Assembly (NCBI GenBank): GCA_036822055.1
Contig: DAISIK010000004.1
Coordinates: forward strand, 1-64,000
From: DAISIK01 sp036822055
GTDB lineage: Bacteria; Verrucomicrobiota; Verrucomicrobiia; Opitutales; Puniceicoccaceae
DNA: 64,000 nt
Direction of reading: 5' to 3'
Shown: positions 1-8,630 of the stretch, one piece after another
How positions within the stretch are numbered: the stretch's first letter is position 1
How the letters are laid out: every line of letters begins with the position of its first letter
Made by a program: the position numbers and the translations under genes
Notes under the pieces: generated by a model
Databases searched by the model: none
What the model saw: only the letters and a program-made list of their open reading frames with translations
Told to the model about the DNA's origin: nothing

Positions 1-251
1 GCACCCGGCGATTGAGTTTCACTGGTGCGCGGGAGGCTATCCTGAAATGTTGTGCTCAAATCAAGGCAGTCACTCGCGCGACACGGACCCGTCTAGAGGA
101 AGCCATCAAAGAGCTTGTCTATGGCGAGAAGCTGGTAAATCGCCCGGGGCGTCGCGAACCAAGGGTGAGGAAGCGGCGTCCGAAAAAGTTCCAACTGATG
201 ACGAAACCGCGAGACCAAATGGAAGTCTCCCCAAACCGGAGGCAAAAGTGA
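1..251 (+). CDS. IS4-family transposase, C-terminal part (5' end outside window)
   Basis: The frame is open to the window edge and reads ...TRRLSFTGAREA and then NRPGRREPRVRKRRPK. An LSFTGA segment followed by an RPGR-EPR-KRRPK basic tail is the usual C-terminus of IS4-family DDE transposases (family knowledge). Only about the last 80 codons are visible, so whether the DDE catalytic core is intact cannot be judged. The stop codon lies just before a terminal inverted repeat at 253-280. The same 275 bases recur at 1329-1603 with three mismatches by my count. The copy here could be the full-length parent of that shorter element. Confidence 0.72.
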   Translation, partial: TRRLSFTGAREAILKCCAQIKAVTRATRTRLEEAIKELVYGEKLVNRPGRREPRVRKRRPKKFQLMTKPRDQMEVSPNRRQK

Positions 252-280
252 GCGCAAAACGGGCTCAACTAAGCGCCATT
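1..280 (+). mobile_element. Right end of an IS4-type insertion sequence
   Basis: The segment holds the transposase tail and ends in a 28-bp terminal inverted repeat at 253-280. That repeat is the exact reverse complement of the left terminal repeat at 1175-1202 of the second copy. The left end of this copy lies outside the window. Beyond 280, bases 289-306 and 338-354 carry two degenerate copies of an ACGTTCGxCCCCTTTGG string and no recognisable gene. Confidence 0.7.
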
Positions 281-393
281 AACGTTCGACCCCTTTGGGT
301 TGGTTGACCCCTTTTTTTGGAGGATTCTCCCCCGCTACGTTCGGCCCCTTTGGCAGTTCTCCCCGGTTTGGTATCAGCGTTCTGAATGCCACA

Positions 394-1029
394 TTACCGC
401 CTCCGATCACGACGGAATAACAATGCGAAGGCACCGAAGCCTAGCAGCAGCGAACTCGAAGGCTCAGGGACAGCGGTTACCGACAAATCATCTATCGCGA
501 AGTCGTTGCCAAAGCTGACGATATTTAGGTTTCTAAGGCTAAGTTCCATAACACCATCCGAGGCCGGTGTAAATGTCGTTTCGAAAAGCGTCCAATCTCC
601 AAGGCTGATCCCCGACGAATCAAAGGTTTCAATGAGTGAACCGTTCAAATCGAGTGCGATCTGTGCTGGAGAAGCATCGAATGCATTGGTTGCAAACATC
701 CGAAATTCATATTCTTGGTCTGCAATGAAATTTAGACTCTGAATCCAAAAGCGTTCGCTTGAATTCGCACCTCCATTAACAACCATCATGAGACCGGAGC
801 CTGTGGTATGGTCACTGAAAGAGCCGAATAAATTATTCCAACTGCTCGGGTTATTAGAAATTGTGTACTCCGAAGCTCCTGTGTTGCCTCCGGCTTGAAA
901 AATGTAGTCTGAACTGAACCCAACATTGCCAGCCTCAAAATCGCCATTCACAATGACGCCATGGGCGGGCGAGGCTAGCACAATGCAAAGTAAGCTGAGA
1001 AGTGAAAAGGGGTTGGAAGTCGTCGTCAT
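394..1029 (-). CDS. PEP-CTERM sorting domain protein, secreted/surface
   Basis: 211 residues from an ATG at 1029; a TTG 45 bases further upstream is possible but less likely. There is an N-terminal signal peptide (MTTTSNPFSLLSLLCIVLAS then PAHG), a beta-rich middle starting VNGDFEAGN as in many PEP-CTERM proteins with a carbohydrate-binding-like or DUF642-type fold, and a C-terminal tripartite signal: VPEPSS, a hydrophobic stretch, then RRDRRR. Such proteins are cut by an exosortase and attached to the envelope or exopolysaccharide (family knowledge). The matching exosortase is not in this window; the XrtK at 40.4-40.9 kb serves a different signal. The gene sits alone between two IS-derived segments and is visibly richer in A+T than mgtE. 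Confidence 0.85.
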   Translation of the reverse strand: MTTTSNPFSLLSLLCIVLASPAHGVIVNGDFEAGNVGFSSDYIFQAGGNTGASEYTISNNPSSWNNLFGSFSDHTTGSGLMMVVNGGANSSERFWIQSLNFIADQEYEFRMFATNAFDASPAQIALDLNGSLIETFDSSGISLGDWTLFETTFTPASDGVMELSLRNLNIVSFGNDFAIDDLSVTAVPEPSSSLLLGFGAFALLFRRDRRR

Positions 1030-1174
1030 CGTCAGGTGTTTCCAGTTCTTAGTAGCCAAACAGTTTGTAAACAATTTGAATATGGCGCATTCATGTGCGA
1101 TCAGAATTAAGATATTTTTATAAAAACTTTCCTAAATCTCCCAAAGAGAAGCTAGCAAAAGGGGGTCATTCTGT

Positions 1175-1603
1175 AATGGCGCTTAGTTGAGCCCGTTTTG
1201 CGGAAATTTGTATCAACTTTTTAGATACATATGCCGAGTTGTCTCTAAGCCTACTTAAATCATTGGAATGCAGGCAAATACGCCATTTTTTCCCAACTTC
1301 CAGCTCCCGTTCGGACGACGCCGCAAATCGGCGATTGAGTTTCACTGGTGCGCGGGAGGCTATCCTGAAATGTTGTGCCCAAATCAAGGCAGTCACTCGC
1401 GCGACACGGACCCGTCTAGAGGAAGCCATCAAAGAGCTTGTCTATGGCGAGAAGCTGGTAAATCGCCCGGGGCGTCGCGAACCAAGGGTGAGGAAGCGGC
1501 GTCCGAAAAAGTTCCAACTGATGACGAAACCGCGAGACCAAATGGAAGTCTCCCCAAACCGGAGGCAAAAGTGAGCGCAAAACGGGCCTAACTAAGCGCC
1601 ATT
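1175..1603 (+). mobile_element. 429-bp MITE-like internal-deletion derivative of the IS4-type element
   Basis: Terminal inverted repeats at 1175-1202 and 1576-1603 match at 26 of 28 positions and end in AATGGCGC/GCGCCATT. The right 275 bp (1329-1603) are nearly identical to 6-280. The left about 150 bp are presumably the left end of the parent element, so the body of the transposase gene is missing. Both flanks contain GGGGTCA (about 1162-1168 and 1604-1610) but I see no clean target duplication. The element ends 11 bases from the mgtE stop codon. It has no complete transposase and would need help in trans to move. Confidence 0.8.
1329..1574 (+). pseudogene. Transposase remnant (last about 80 codons) inside the deletion derivative
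   Basis: The reading frame encodes the same LSFTGAREA...KRRPK tail as the copy at the window start and ends at the same stop. Upstream of 1329 the frame continues into sequence unrelated to a transposase core. The catalytic residues are therefore absent and this is a broken gene carried within the element. Confidence 0.75.
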
Positions 1604-1614
1604 GGGGTCAGGGG

Positions 1615-2973
1615 TCAAAGAACGAGAAGGGTCCCCAGCTTGAGAAAAATGAAAAACGCCGAAATGTCTGTTACCGCAGTCAGGAAGATGGTTGAGCTCT
1701 GCGCAGGATCTAGTTTGAGCGATTTAAGGGTGAGCGGGATAAGGGAACCGCTCAGGCCGGCAAAAATCATTGTCATCATCATAGCAAAGTAGACGGTTAC
1801 GCCAATGGCGAGGTTACCGGTGGTCGCAAAAATTGCCAAAGAAGCAATCAATCCGACGACCAATCCGTTGAGCAGCCCCTTAAAAGATTCTCGCAGGCAG
1901 ACCCTGAACATGTCGTCGGGTCGAATAGTCCCAAGGGCCAGGGAGCGAATCGTCACGGCGAGGGTCTGGGAACCCGTGTTCCCGCCAAGACTCGCCACCG
2001 CGGGCATGAAGACGGCCAGGAGGGGTAAAGCTTCGATGGTTGGCTCAAAGATTGAGATGATGAACGCCCCGATGGCCGCAGTCATTAGATTGACAACCAA
2101 CCATGGGGCTCGTTTGCGCAGCGATTCGGCAATCGGGTCGTTGATCGATTCGTCGCGACCAGCACCAACGAGCTTTTGGAAGTCTTCCGTTGCTTCGTCT
2201 CGAATGATATCCATGACGTCGTCATGGGTGACGATGCCGAGTAAGCGGTTATCCTCATCGGTGACGGGCAGTGCGATAAGGTTGTGCGCCATCAGCTCAT
2301 GGGCCACTTTCTCGCGGTCGTCGTCCACGGAGCAACGTCCGTGGACTTCGGTGACCATAATGTCGCGAACTTTAAGATGGGATTTGGAAAGGAGGAGCTG
2401 GCGCATCGATACTACCCCGAGAAGTCTCCGTTCCTCATCCACAACATAGATGTAGTAGACGGACTCTATTTCCTCACTCAGGCGACGAACCTCGCCGATG
2501 GCCTGGTCGATGGTTAGGTCTGGACTCAGAGTCATCACCTCGGTGGTCATCACCCCCCCGGCGGTCTCCGAGTCATAGCTCAACAATCGATCTACCTCGG
2601 TCCTGGACTTATCATCAATTTTTTCCAGTAGCCGATCCCGAATATCGTCATCCAGTTCATTGAGAAGGTCAGCTGCATCATCTGGATCGAGGGTCTCGAT
2701 GATTTGGACCGCACGCGATTCCCGCATGGCGCTGATGACCTCCGCCGACATTTCCTGACGCATTTCCGCAAGAATTTCTGACGCTTGCTCAATGCTGATG
2801 AGGCGGAGAAGCGCCCGACACTCGTCTATCGGTAAATCATTGAGGACGGAGGCGACGGTTGAGGCAGGGGAGGCCACCAATCGAGCCGTGGAAATTGCCT
2901 CGATCTTTCCATAGGCAAGATCTTCAAGTTCTTCAAAAGTGTAGGGCTGTGCGGCTTCGATTTCAGAATTCAT
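1615..2973 (-). CDS. mgtE: Magnesium transporter MgtE
   Basis: 452 residues, the usual length for MgtE. Order of domains: N-terminal superhelical MgtE_N domain (about 30-130, with LDPDDAADLLNELDDDI), a pair of CBS domains (about 140-260), a connecting helix, and five membrane helices to the C-terminus, including the conserved MPAVASLGGNTGSQTL segment that lines the pore. Mg2+ enters the cytoplasm and binding to the N and CBS domains gates the channel (family knowledge). The downstream NUDIX gene start lies 22 bases away on the same strand. The stop codon is only 11 bases from an IS-derived element, but the C-terminal residues look normal, so insertion seems not to have damaged it. Confidence 0.95.
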   Translation of the reverse strand: MNSEIEAAQPYTFEELEDLAYGKIEAISTARLVASPASTVASVLNDLPIDECRALLRLISIEQASEILAEMRQEMSAEVISAMRESRAVQIIETLDPDDAADLLNELDDDIRDRLLEKIDDKSRTEVDRLLSYDSETAGGVMTTEVMTLSPDLTIDQAIGEVRRLSEEIESVYYIYVVDEERRLLGVVSMRQLLLSKSHLKVRDIMVTEVHGRCSVDDDREKVAHELMAHNLIALPVTDEDNRLLGIVTHDDVMDIIRDEATEDFQKLVGAGRDESINDPIAESLRKRAPWLVVNLMTAAIGAFIISIFEPTIEALPLLAVFMPAVASLGGNTGSQTLAVTIRSLALGTIRPDDMFRVCLRESFKGLLNGLVVGLIASLAIFATTGNLAIGVTVYFAMMMTMIFAGLSGSLIPLTLKSLKLDPAQSSTIFLTAVTDISAFFIFLKLGTLLVL

Positions 2974-2994
2974 GGTGAGATCCTTGGTAAACCC

Positions 2995-3558
2995 CTATCT
3001 TGCCGAAGGGCCGGACTTGAGAGATTGCATTAAAGAGAAAATGGCCGCGATGGCGATGACATGGTGAATCTTACCGGCTGCGATCCAGTTCTCAGCCTCC
3101 TCTAAGGATACGATTCGGGTTTCGATCTCCTCGTTCTCGTCCGGGGAAGTGTTTTGGGTTAATTCGCAGCCATCGATTCGTACAAAATGGCAACGATTGT
3201 TGAGGATAGCAGGATTGGGACTGGCTGTGCCAATGAGCCTTGGATTGATCCCAACATAACCCGTCTCTTCCCGGAGCTCGCGAACAGCGGTCTCCACCGG
3301 TTCTTCTCCGGGGTCGACCATGCCTCCGGGAACCTCCCAGGAAAAATTCGACGTTCCGAATCGAAATTGTTTGACCAGCACCAACCCGTTATCGGGTGTG
3401 AGCGGAAGCGCCATCACCCAATCCACGGCATGAAGTACATAAAATTCGCCCATCCTGGAATCGCTCTGGCGACGCATCCGATGACGGTGCACCTCAAAGA
3501 CGCGGCAATTCGCAATAAGTTCGATCTCTTGACTAGTCCATTGGGAGGGAGAATCCAT
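2995..3558 (-). CDS. NUDIX hydrolase, ADP-ribose pyrophosphatase type
   Basis: 187 residues from the ATG at 3558; an ATG at 3618 would add a 20-residue proline-rich start that does not look like the family. The NUDIX box GX5EX7REUXEEXGU is present as GGMVDPGEEP...RELREETGY, followed by a proline about 15 residues on (ASPNPAILN), as in ADP-ribose and nucleotide-sugar pyrophosphatases. The box glutamates bind Mg2+ and the enzyme would split a nucleoside diphosphate linked to another group (family knowledge). It lies just upstream of mgtE on the same strand and is divergent from the transglutaminase-like gene. The exact substrate cannot be told. Confidence 0.85.
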   Translation of the reverse strand: MDSPSQWTSQEIELIANCRVFEVHRHRMRRQSDSRMGEFYVLHAVDWVMALPLTPDNGLVLVKQFRFGTSNFSWEVPGGMVDPGEEPVETAVRELREETGYVGINPRLIGTASPNPAILNNRCHFVRIDGCELTQNTSPDENEEIETRIVSLEEAENWIAAGKIHHVIAIAAIFSLMQSLKSGPSAR

Positions 3559-3651
3559 TAGCTTTGGTTTTGGCCAAGGATTGGGGCCGCGACGAGGACA
3601 ATCTACTTGTGAAATCATTCGACCGAGGCATTTTCAAGGGGTGGAAGAAGA

Positions 3652-4539
3652 ATGATCTTTGAAGTCACCCATACCACGGACTACCGGTACAGCTCGACCG
3701 CCTCGGAATCAGTGGGAGAGCTGCGAGTTTTCCCGGTTGATGACGAGAACCAAACCGTATCCCGTCGGCTGCTTGAGATTCACCCCCAAGTTGAAGTGGA
3801 CAGCTATACGGACTACTACGGAAACCGGGCGGAATGGTTCGCCGTACCCTTCCGGCACGAGCGCCTCACCATCCGCTCCAGTTCGCTGGTCGTAACGACC
3901 CCATCAATTTTTCCCCAACCATGCCTCGAGCTCTCCGTAGCAGAGACGCGCCAGATAGCTAGAAAACAACATGCTCTGTACGATTTTCTAGCCCCCTCAC
4001 GACGAGTACCTCAAAGCGTTGCCCTGCACCTTGGCGGACGGCACTTGTTGGCCCCGGCCACTTCCATTGAGGAAGCTGTCGTCCGCTTGAACGAGTGGAT
4101 CCACGATAATTTCGAATATCAGTCGGGGGCCACTGAGGTGGATACTCCCCTTAGCAAGGTGATCGAACAACGAAAAGGGGTGTGCCAAGACTTCTCACAC
4201 CTGATGCTCGCCATTTTGAGGAGTGCAGGCATTCCCTGTCGTTACGTCAGCGGCTACATTGAACCCTTTGATCCCACGTCAGAGGCTGAGGATCGGGCCG
4301 CTTTGATCGGTGCCGCAGCTAGTCATGCCTGGGTCGAAGTGTGGCTTTCCGGGGGGCACTGGGCTGGCTTTGATCCGACGAACCGCCAAAGAGCCGGAGA
4401 AAGACATATACGCGTAGCCGTCGGAAGGGATTACAGTGATGTGCCACCGTTTCGAGGCACTTTCAAGGGGGCGGTCGGTCACAACCTCAGGGTCGAAGTT
4501 GAAATCAAGCGACCCGAGGTGTCGAAAGCGGCGGAATGA
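3652..4539 (+). CDS. Transglutaminase-like protein with bacterial transglutaminase N-domain
   Basis: 295 residues. The N-terminal about 80 residues match the bacterial transglutaminase N-terminal beta domain (VTHTTDYRYSS...LEIHP). The core carries the catalytic Cys in RKGVCQDFSHL, the His in AASHAWVEVWL and the Asp in GFDPTNR, so the triad is complete. There is no signal peptide, so a cytoplasmic location is likely. Such proteins are often paired with alpha-E or circularly permuted ATP-grasp genes, which are absent here. Its 3' end overlaps the convergent desaturase gene by 35 bases. The substrate is unknown; it may be a peptidase or amidase rather than a cross-linker. Confidence 0.88.
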   Translation: MIFEVTHTTDYRYSSTASESVGELRVFPVDDENQTVSRRLLEIHPQVEVDSYTDYYGNRAEWFAVPFRHERLTIRSSSLVVTTPSIFPQPCLELSVAETRQIARKQHALYDFLAPSRRVPQSVALHLGGRHLLAPATSIEEAVVRLNEWIHDNFEYQSGATEVDTPLSKVIEQRKGVCQDFSHLMLAILRSAGIPCRYVSGYIEPFDPTSEAEDRAALIGAAASHAWVEVWLSGGHWAGFDPTNRQRAGERHIRVAVGRDYSDVPPFRGTFKGAVGHNLRVEVEIKRPEVSKAAE

Positions 4540-6013
4540 AGTTATCCAGCACTTTCGCACTACTGACAACTCCGGGCAAGCCAGCGCCGGGGTGGGTACC
4601 CGCCCCGACAAAGTAAAGATTCTTAACGTCTTCACTTTTATTGTGAGGCCGAAACCAGGCGCTTTGGGTCAGAGTTGGTTCAAACTGAAAAGCTGAGCCC
4701 ATATAAGCATCAAGATCGGTTTCAAAAGTTTTGGGGGTGAAAATTCTCTTGGTCACCAAGTGTTTCCGGAGATCCGGCACGAGGTGATCTTTCTCCATTG
4801 AAGCAAGAATCCGGTCGGCATACTCCTCCCCGATGGCATCCCAGTCCTGGCCACCGCCGAGGTGGGGAACCGGGCTGAGGACATAAAAGGATTCACAGCC
4901 GGGAGGCGCGAGTGAAGGATCGGTCCGGGTAGGTGCGTGGAGGTAGAGGGAAAAGTCCTCAGCCACAATCTTATGCTTGAAAATATCCTTGAGCAGCCCC
5001 TCGTAGCGTGGGCCGAGAATAATGGAGTGATGGGGGAGGTGAGGATAGGTCCGGTCGGTACCGAAATAAATGACGAACAATGACATCGCGTAACTCATCT
5101 TTTCCAGCCGACGATCGGTCCACTTCCTCCGCTGTTCCGGGGCAATGAGCTTCCGATAGGTGTTGGCCACGTCTCCATTTGAAATGACGATTTCAGCCGG
5201 AAAATGCCGCCCATCTTCAGTATGCACGCCGGAGACCGCACCGTTCATTACATCGATCTTCGAGACCTTGGCATTGCAATGAATGGTACCGCCAAGATCC
5301 TCGAACATCCGAACCAGCCCCCTCACCAAAGCTCCGGTACCGCCCATTGCAAAATGCACCCCGTAGGTCTTTTCCAGGTAGTGGATCATCGAATAAATCG
5401 CACTGGACTTGAGCGGGCTGCCGCCGATCAAGAGTGGTTCGAAAGTAAAGACCTGGCGGAGAGCTGGATCTTTTATAAAGCTTGAGACGCGCCGAAAGAC
5501 CGACTGCTCAGACCTAAGTTTGATTAGGTCGGGCGCTACTTTCACCATCTCCCAAAAGGAATCGAAGGAATGAGCGGCTAGGTCTGTGAATGCGCGATCG
5601 AAGACCCGGTGACTGTATGCCTGGAATTTTCGGTAACCCTCGACGTCGTCCGGATTAAACTTGGCAATTTCTGCTTCGAGTCTCTCCTGATCGCCACGGT
5701 AATCAAAGATTCGACCATCGTGGAAGTAGATCCGGTAGAAAGGATCACATGGGACAATATTAATATAATCTTCGAGACGCTTACCAGCTAGTTCGGCCAA
5801 TTCGGTAAAAATGAACGGGACCGTAATGATGGTGGGACCAGCATCGAAGATGAATCCCTTATCTTCGTAGACGTAGGCACGCCCGCCAGGCTTGTCCCTC
5901 ATTTCAAGCAAGGTCACCTGGTAGCCTTTGGCCTGCTGACGGATCGCAGCAGCCAAGCCGCCAAATCCACTGCCGATGACTACCACTTTCGATTGCGCGG
6001 GGGATGATACCAT
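4505..6013 (-). CDS. crtI: CrtI-type carotenoid desaturase (phytoene desaturase family)
   Basis: 502 residues, typical of CrtI. The N-terminus has the dinucleotide-binding signature VVIGSGFGGLAAAI with a downstream acidic residue (LLEMRDKPGGRAY). The C-terminus has the CrtI signature LYFVGAGTHPGAGLPGV. The enzyme would introduce double bases into phytoene to give lycopene or a related product, using FAD, at the membrane (family knowledge). Lycopene cyclase and the retinal-forming Blh lie 37 kb away in this window and would use its product. phytoene synthase is not seen here. Paralogues act on other C30/C40 precursors, so the exact substrate is inferred. Confidence 0.9.
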   Translation of the reverse strand: MVSSPAQSKVVVIGSGFGGLAAAIRQQAKGYQVTLLEMRDKPGGRAYVYEDKGFIFDAGPTIITVPFIFTELAELAGKRLEDYINIVPCDPFYRIYFHDGRIFDYRGDQERLEAEIAKFNPDDVEGYRKFQAYSHRVFDRAFTDLAAHSFDSFWEMVKVAPDLIKLRSEQSVFRRVSSFIKDPALRQVFTFEPLLIGGSPLKSSAIYSMIHYLEKTYGVHFAMGGTGALVRGLVRMFEDLGGTIHCNAKVSKIDVMNGAVSGVHTEDGRHFPAEIVISNGDVANTYRKLIAPEQRRKWTDRRLEKMSYAMSLFVIYFGTDRTYPHLPHHSIILGPRYEGLLKDIFKHKIVAEDFSLYLHAPTRTDPSLAPPGCESFYVLSPVPHLGGGQDWDAIGEEYADRILASMEKDHLVPDLRKHLVTKRIFTPKTFETDLDAYMGSAFQFEPTLTQSAWFRPHNKSEDVKNLYFVGAGTHPGAGLPGVVSSAKVLDNFIPPLSTPRVA

Positions 6014-6222
6014 AGGAGTTAGAAAGTGATGAAGAGGACCGATCGCAACTCCTCCCGTGAATTAAGACCCAATAAGTTCGGTAGCTTATTGTTTGTCGAT
6101 TGAAGAGACACCAGAATCCCACACTTGGTGGTGGGGATCCAGAAGTGGGGCAGGTCGGTTGGGGCTTCGTCTGCGTTTTTGCGACCACAGACCCACGGTC
6201 CTGAAACCCACAACGGAGAGTC
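6014..6222. other. Intergenic region upstream of the desaturase gene
   Basis: With the terminator at 6223-6255 and the short leader to 6332 this makes a 319-base gap. I see no open frame with a convincing start, no tRNA-like fold and no repeat. It presumably holds the promoter of the desaturase gene on the minus strand, but I could not identify a clear -35/-10 pair. Confidence 0.4.
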
Positions 6223-6255
6223 AAAAAAAGCGCCCCCGTTACTCTGGGGGCGCTT
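6223..6255 (-). terminator. Rho-independent terminator of the exopolysaccharide export operon
   Basis: On the minus strand a perfect 10-bp stem AAGCGCCCCC/GGGGGCGCTT (6228-6255) with an 8-base loop is followed directly by a run of T (6223-6229). It lies about 80 bases past the stop of the BY-kinase gene and would end that transcript before the desaturase gene. Confidence 0.88.
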
Positions 6256-6332
6256 ATGGAGGAACTGGGAAATACAGGGAGGAATAGAACTAGAGCTGTT
6301 TCCTTTGAAACGCTGAGTCTGCCGCAGGTTAA

Positions 6333-8624
6333 CTAGCCTCTGAGGGCTGGTTCCTCTTCGAGTGCCTCGTCGGTTCGCTTGTCCTCGGTGTCCCGAATCT
6401 CACTCAATCGCTGACGAGCACTGGAGACGTAGTAGTCGCGATAGCCGTAGTCGTAGTAGTGGGAATAGTAGTACGAAGTCATCTTCGCACTGATGCTGTT
6501 CAAGACCGCCCCGAAAACCGGGGTTTCGGACTCATGAATATTCCGCACGGCCGTTCGGGCCGCCTTCCTCCGCACCGAATTAAACTTCACCACATAGACC
6601 ATGCCATCAACCAGGGAGAGCAGGCAGAGTGGGTCTGAGACGGCCCCAACGGGAGGAGAGTCCACAATGATACGGTGGTAACGGTGGCGGAGCTCAATCA
6701 ACATTTCTTCGAACTCGACGCTGTTCAGAACCTGGGTGGGATTTTCCGGGGTCCGATCGACGGGAAGGAGGTCGCAGTTGGGAGCAACGCCCCGAACGAT
6801 CACGTCGTCGAGAGAATCCCCCTCGAAGAAGTGAGAATAGAGTCCTTTCTCGGGTCTGATCCCAAAGGCTTTGGCTACGCTCGGAAGGCGGAGGTCGGCG
6901 TCGACCAGAAGGGTCTTCTGGCCCTGGCCAGCATAGGTAAGGGCCAGATTGATGGTTATGAAGGTTTTCCCCTCTGCCGGAAGGGTACTCGTAGTCATGA
7001 TCACCTGAGCGACCTTCCCCTGGTCGCTCAAATTAACCGCCGAGTGTATGCTTCGGAATGCTTCAGTGACCTTGGAGTCAATATTGTTGTAAACTGCACG
7101 GGCTCGCTCGGCGGTTGATAGCCGATCAGACATCCTCGGGACAATGCCGAGAAGTGGTAGACCAATGACCTGTTCGATATCGTAGGCACTCTTCACCCGA
7201 TTGTCGAGGAGACCCAGAGTCATCGCCAGCCCAATTCCCAATCCGAGACCGCCGACCGCGCCAACGGCAAGGTTCAGCTTCTTATTGGGAGAGCTGGGAT
7301 TGTCAGGGGAAGGGGCAATCGCTGGATCGATGATGCGCGAACGTGCATTTTTCCACTTGGCTTCAGACTCTCTCTCGCGGAGGTTGGCGACCAAGCGCTG
7401 ATAGTCAGCCTCGGCAACGTTGTAGTCCCGCTGGATTGAGTTGTAGCCTACCCGGACGCTTGCCAGCTCAAGAAGCTCGTCGTTTTTCTCCTTCATGAAG
7501 GCTTGGCCCTTTTCAAGATTTCGCCGAATCTCCACGAGTCTTCCGTAAACAGAGGCTTTGGCGTTTTCGACAGCTACCTGAAGTTCGCTTTCGATCTGCC
7601 GCTCGGTTTCCCGAGCAGCAATCATGGCGGGCCACTTTTCTTTGTAACGCATGGCCAGGGTGGATATCTGGATCATTGCATCGCTACGTTGGGCGAGAAG
7701 GGTGCCGACTCGCTGGCGTGAAGCGATGAAATCAAGTTGGTAGAGGGGCAACCCCTTTTCCTCATATTCCTGAATCAAATTCCACTGGGTCTGCACCTGC
7801 TGCTCTGCATTGATGAGATTTCCCACGTGAACCTTGGCTTGTTGCAGCTCTGACAGGACGATGTTCTCCGACTCCTTAATCGAAGTAGTCCCGTACCGCT
7901 TCCTGAAATCGGCCAGTGCTTGCTCATAATCTTCTACTTTCTGCCGCTGCCGTTCACGCTCCTCCGTCAGGTCATTGACGGACTTCTCGGTCCGCTCAAT
8001 GTCGAGATTCATATTGTAGTTCCGATACTCCTCAGCGAACAGGTTTGCCACGATAGCAGCCATTTCCGGATCCGGGTGGGTGTAGTGGATCTCCACGTTC
8101 AGGCTAAGCCTCTTGGGAACAATCTTGCGGTTCCGAGAGAGAATTTGACCAGCATTGACAGGGCCTGAGAGTGGATCGTTCGAGTAAGGGCGCAGAAAAC
8201 GGTTGAGGTTTTCACCCCTGAGCCGCCGATTGACCATCCCAATGATGGCACCACTATTGAGGAGGTTGATTTCAGTATTGAGGTCCTCTCCACTGCGGAT
8301 GAAGTCCGCACCGACCTCCGAGGTTGCCATTGGTTTAGGAGCAAGCCGAAGAACCTCAATGGTGGCCACCGCAGTGTACTGAGGAACCTTCTTAAAGGTG
8401 TAAAGGAGAGCCCCGAGGAAAACAACGAGGAAGACGATCACCACATACCACAGGCGCTCGCGAAGAAGTATCAGATAATCTGCTACGGACCGACCGCCGC
8501 CATCGCCAGCTCCGCCGCCGCCATAATCTCCGCCGTAGCCAGCAAGGGTGTAGTCGTTGTTGTAGGAGTAGCCAACTGACGGCCGGGGCTCATCTCCTGA
8601 ATTCGGTTTTTTTGCAATAGCCAT
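6333..8624 (-). CDS. Exopolysaccharide co-polymerase with BY-type tyrosine autokinase domain
   Basis: 763 residues. A Gly/Tyr/Asn-rich N-terminal tail (about 18-45, with GYGGDYGGGGAG) leads to a membrane helix (VVIVFLVVFLGALLY), a Wzz chain-length domain, a long coiled coil in the periplasm (about 200-420), a second membrane helix (LAVGAVGGLGLGIGLAM) and a cytoplasmic BY-kinase. The kinase has Walker A STLPAEGKT (546-554), Walker A' LLVDAD ending near 577 and Walker B IIVDSPP near 655, then a C-terminal tyrosine cluster at 718-732 that would be autophosphorylated. It would control chain length and export of a polysaccharide with the Wza-like protein encoded 6 bases upstream. The Tyr-rich N-terminus is unusual. 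Confidence 0.92.
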   Translation of the reverse strand: MAIAKKPNSGDEPRPSVGYSYNNDYTLAGYGGDYGGGGAGDGGGRSVADYLILLRERLWYVVIVFLVVFLGALLYTFKKVPQYTAVATIEVLRLAPKPMATSEVGADFIRSGEDLNTEINLLNSGAIIGMVNRRLRGENLNRFLRPYSNDPLSGPVNAGQILSRNRKIVPKRLSLNVEIHYTHPDPEMAAIVANLFAEEYRNYNMNLDIERTEKSVNDLTEERERQRQKVEDYEQALADFRKRYGTTSIKESENIVLSELQQAKVHVGNLINAEQQVQTQWNLIQEYEEKGLPLYQLDFIASRQRVGTLLAQRSDAMIQISTLAMRYKEKWPAMIAARETERQIESELQVAVENAKASVYGRLVEIRRNLEKGQAFMKEKNDELLELASVRVGYNSIQRDYNVAEADYQRLVANLRERESEAKWKNARSRIIDPAIAPSPDNPSSPNKKLNLAVGAVGGLGLGIGLAMTLGLLDNRVKSAYDIEQVIGLPLLGIVPRMSDRLSTAERARAVYNNIDSKVTEAFRSIHSAVNLSDQGKVAQVIMTTSTLPAEGKTFITINLALTYAGQGQKTLLVDADLRLPSVAKAFGIRPEKGLYSHFFEGDSLDDVIVRGVAPNCDLLPVDRTPENPTQVLNSVEFEEMLIELRHRYHRIIVDSPPVGAVSDPLCLLSLVDGMVYVVKFNSVRRKAARTAVRNIHESETPVFGAVLNSISAKMTSYYYSHYYDYGYRDYYVSSARQRLSEIRDTEDKRTDEALEEEPALRG

Positions 8625-8630
8625 GAAGTA

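Noticed and set aside
394..1029. PEP-CTERM protein as a substrate of the XrtK at 40.4-40.9 kb
   Set aside because: The XrtK family is known to serve only the adjacent MSEP-CTERM protein; the VPEP signal belongs to another exosortase class, not present here.
1239..1574. A 111-codon frame that extends the transposase tail upstream
   Set aside because: The first about 30 codons come from the left end of the deleted element and show no transposase similarity, so this is a chance fusion within a remnant.
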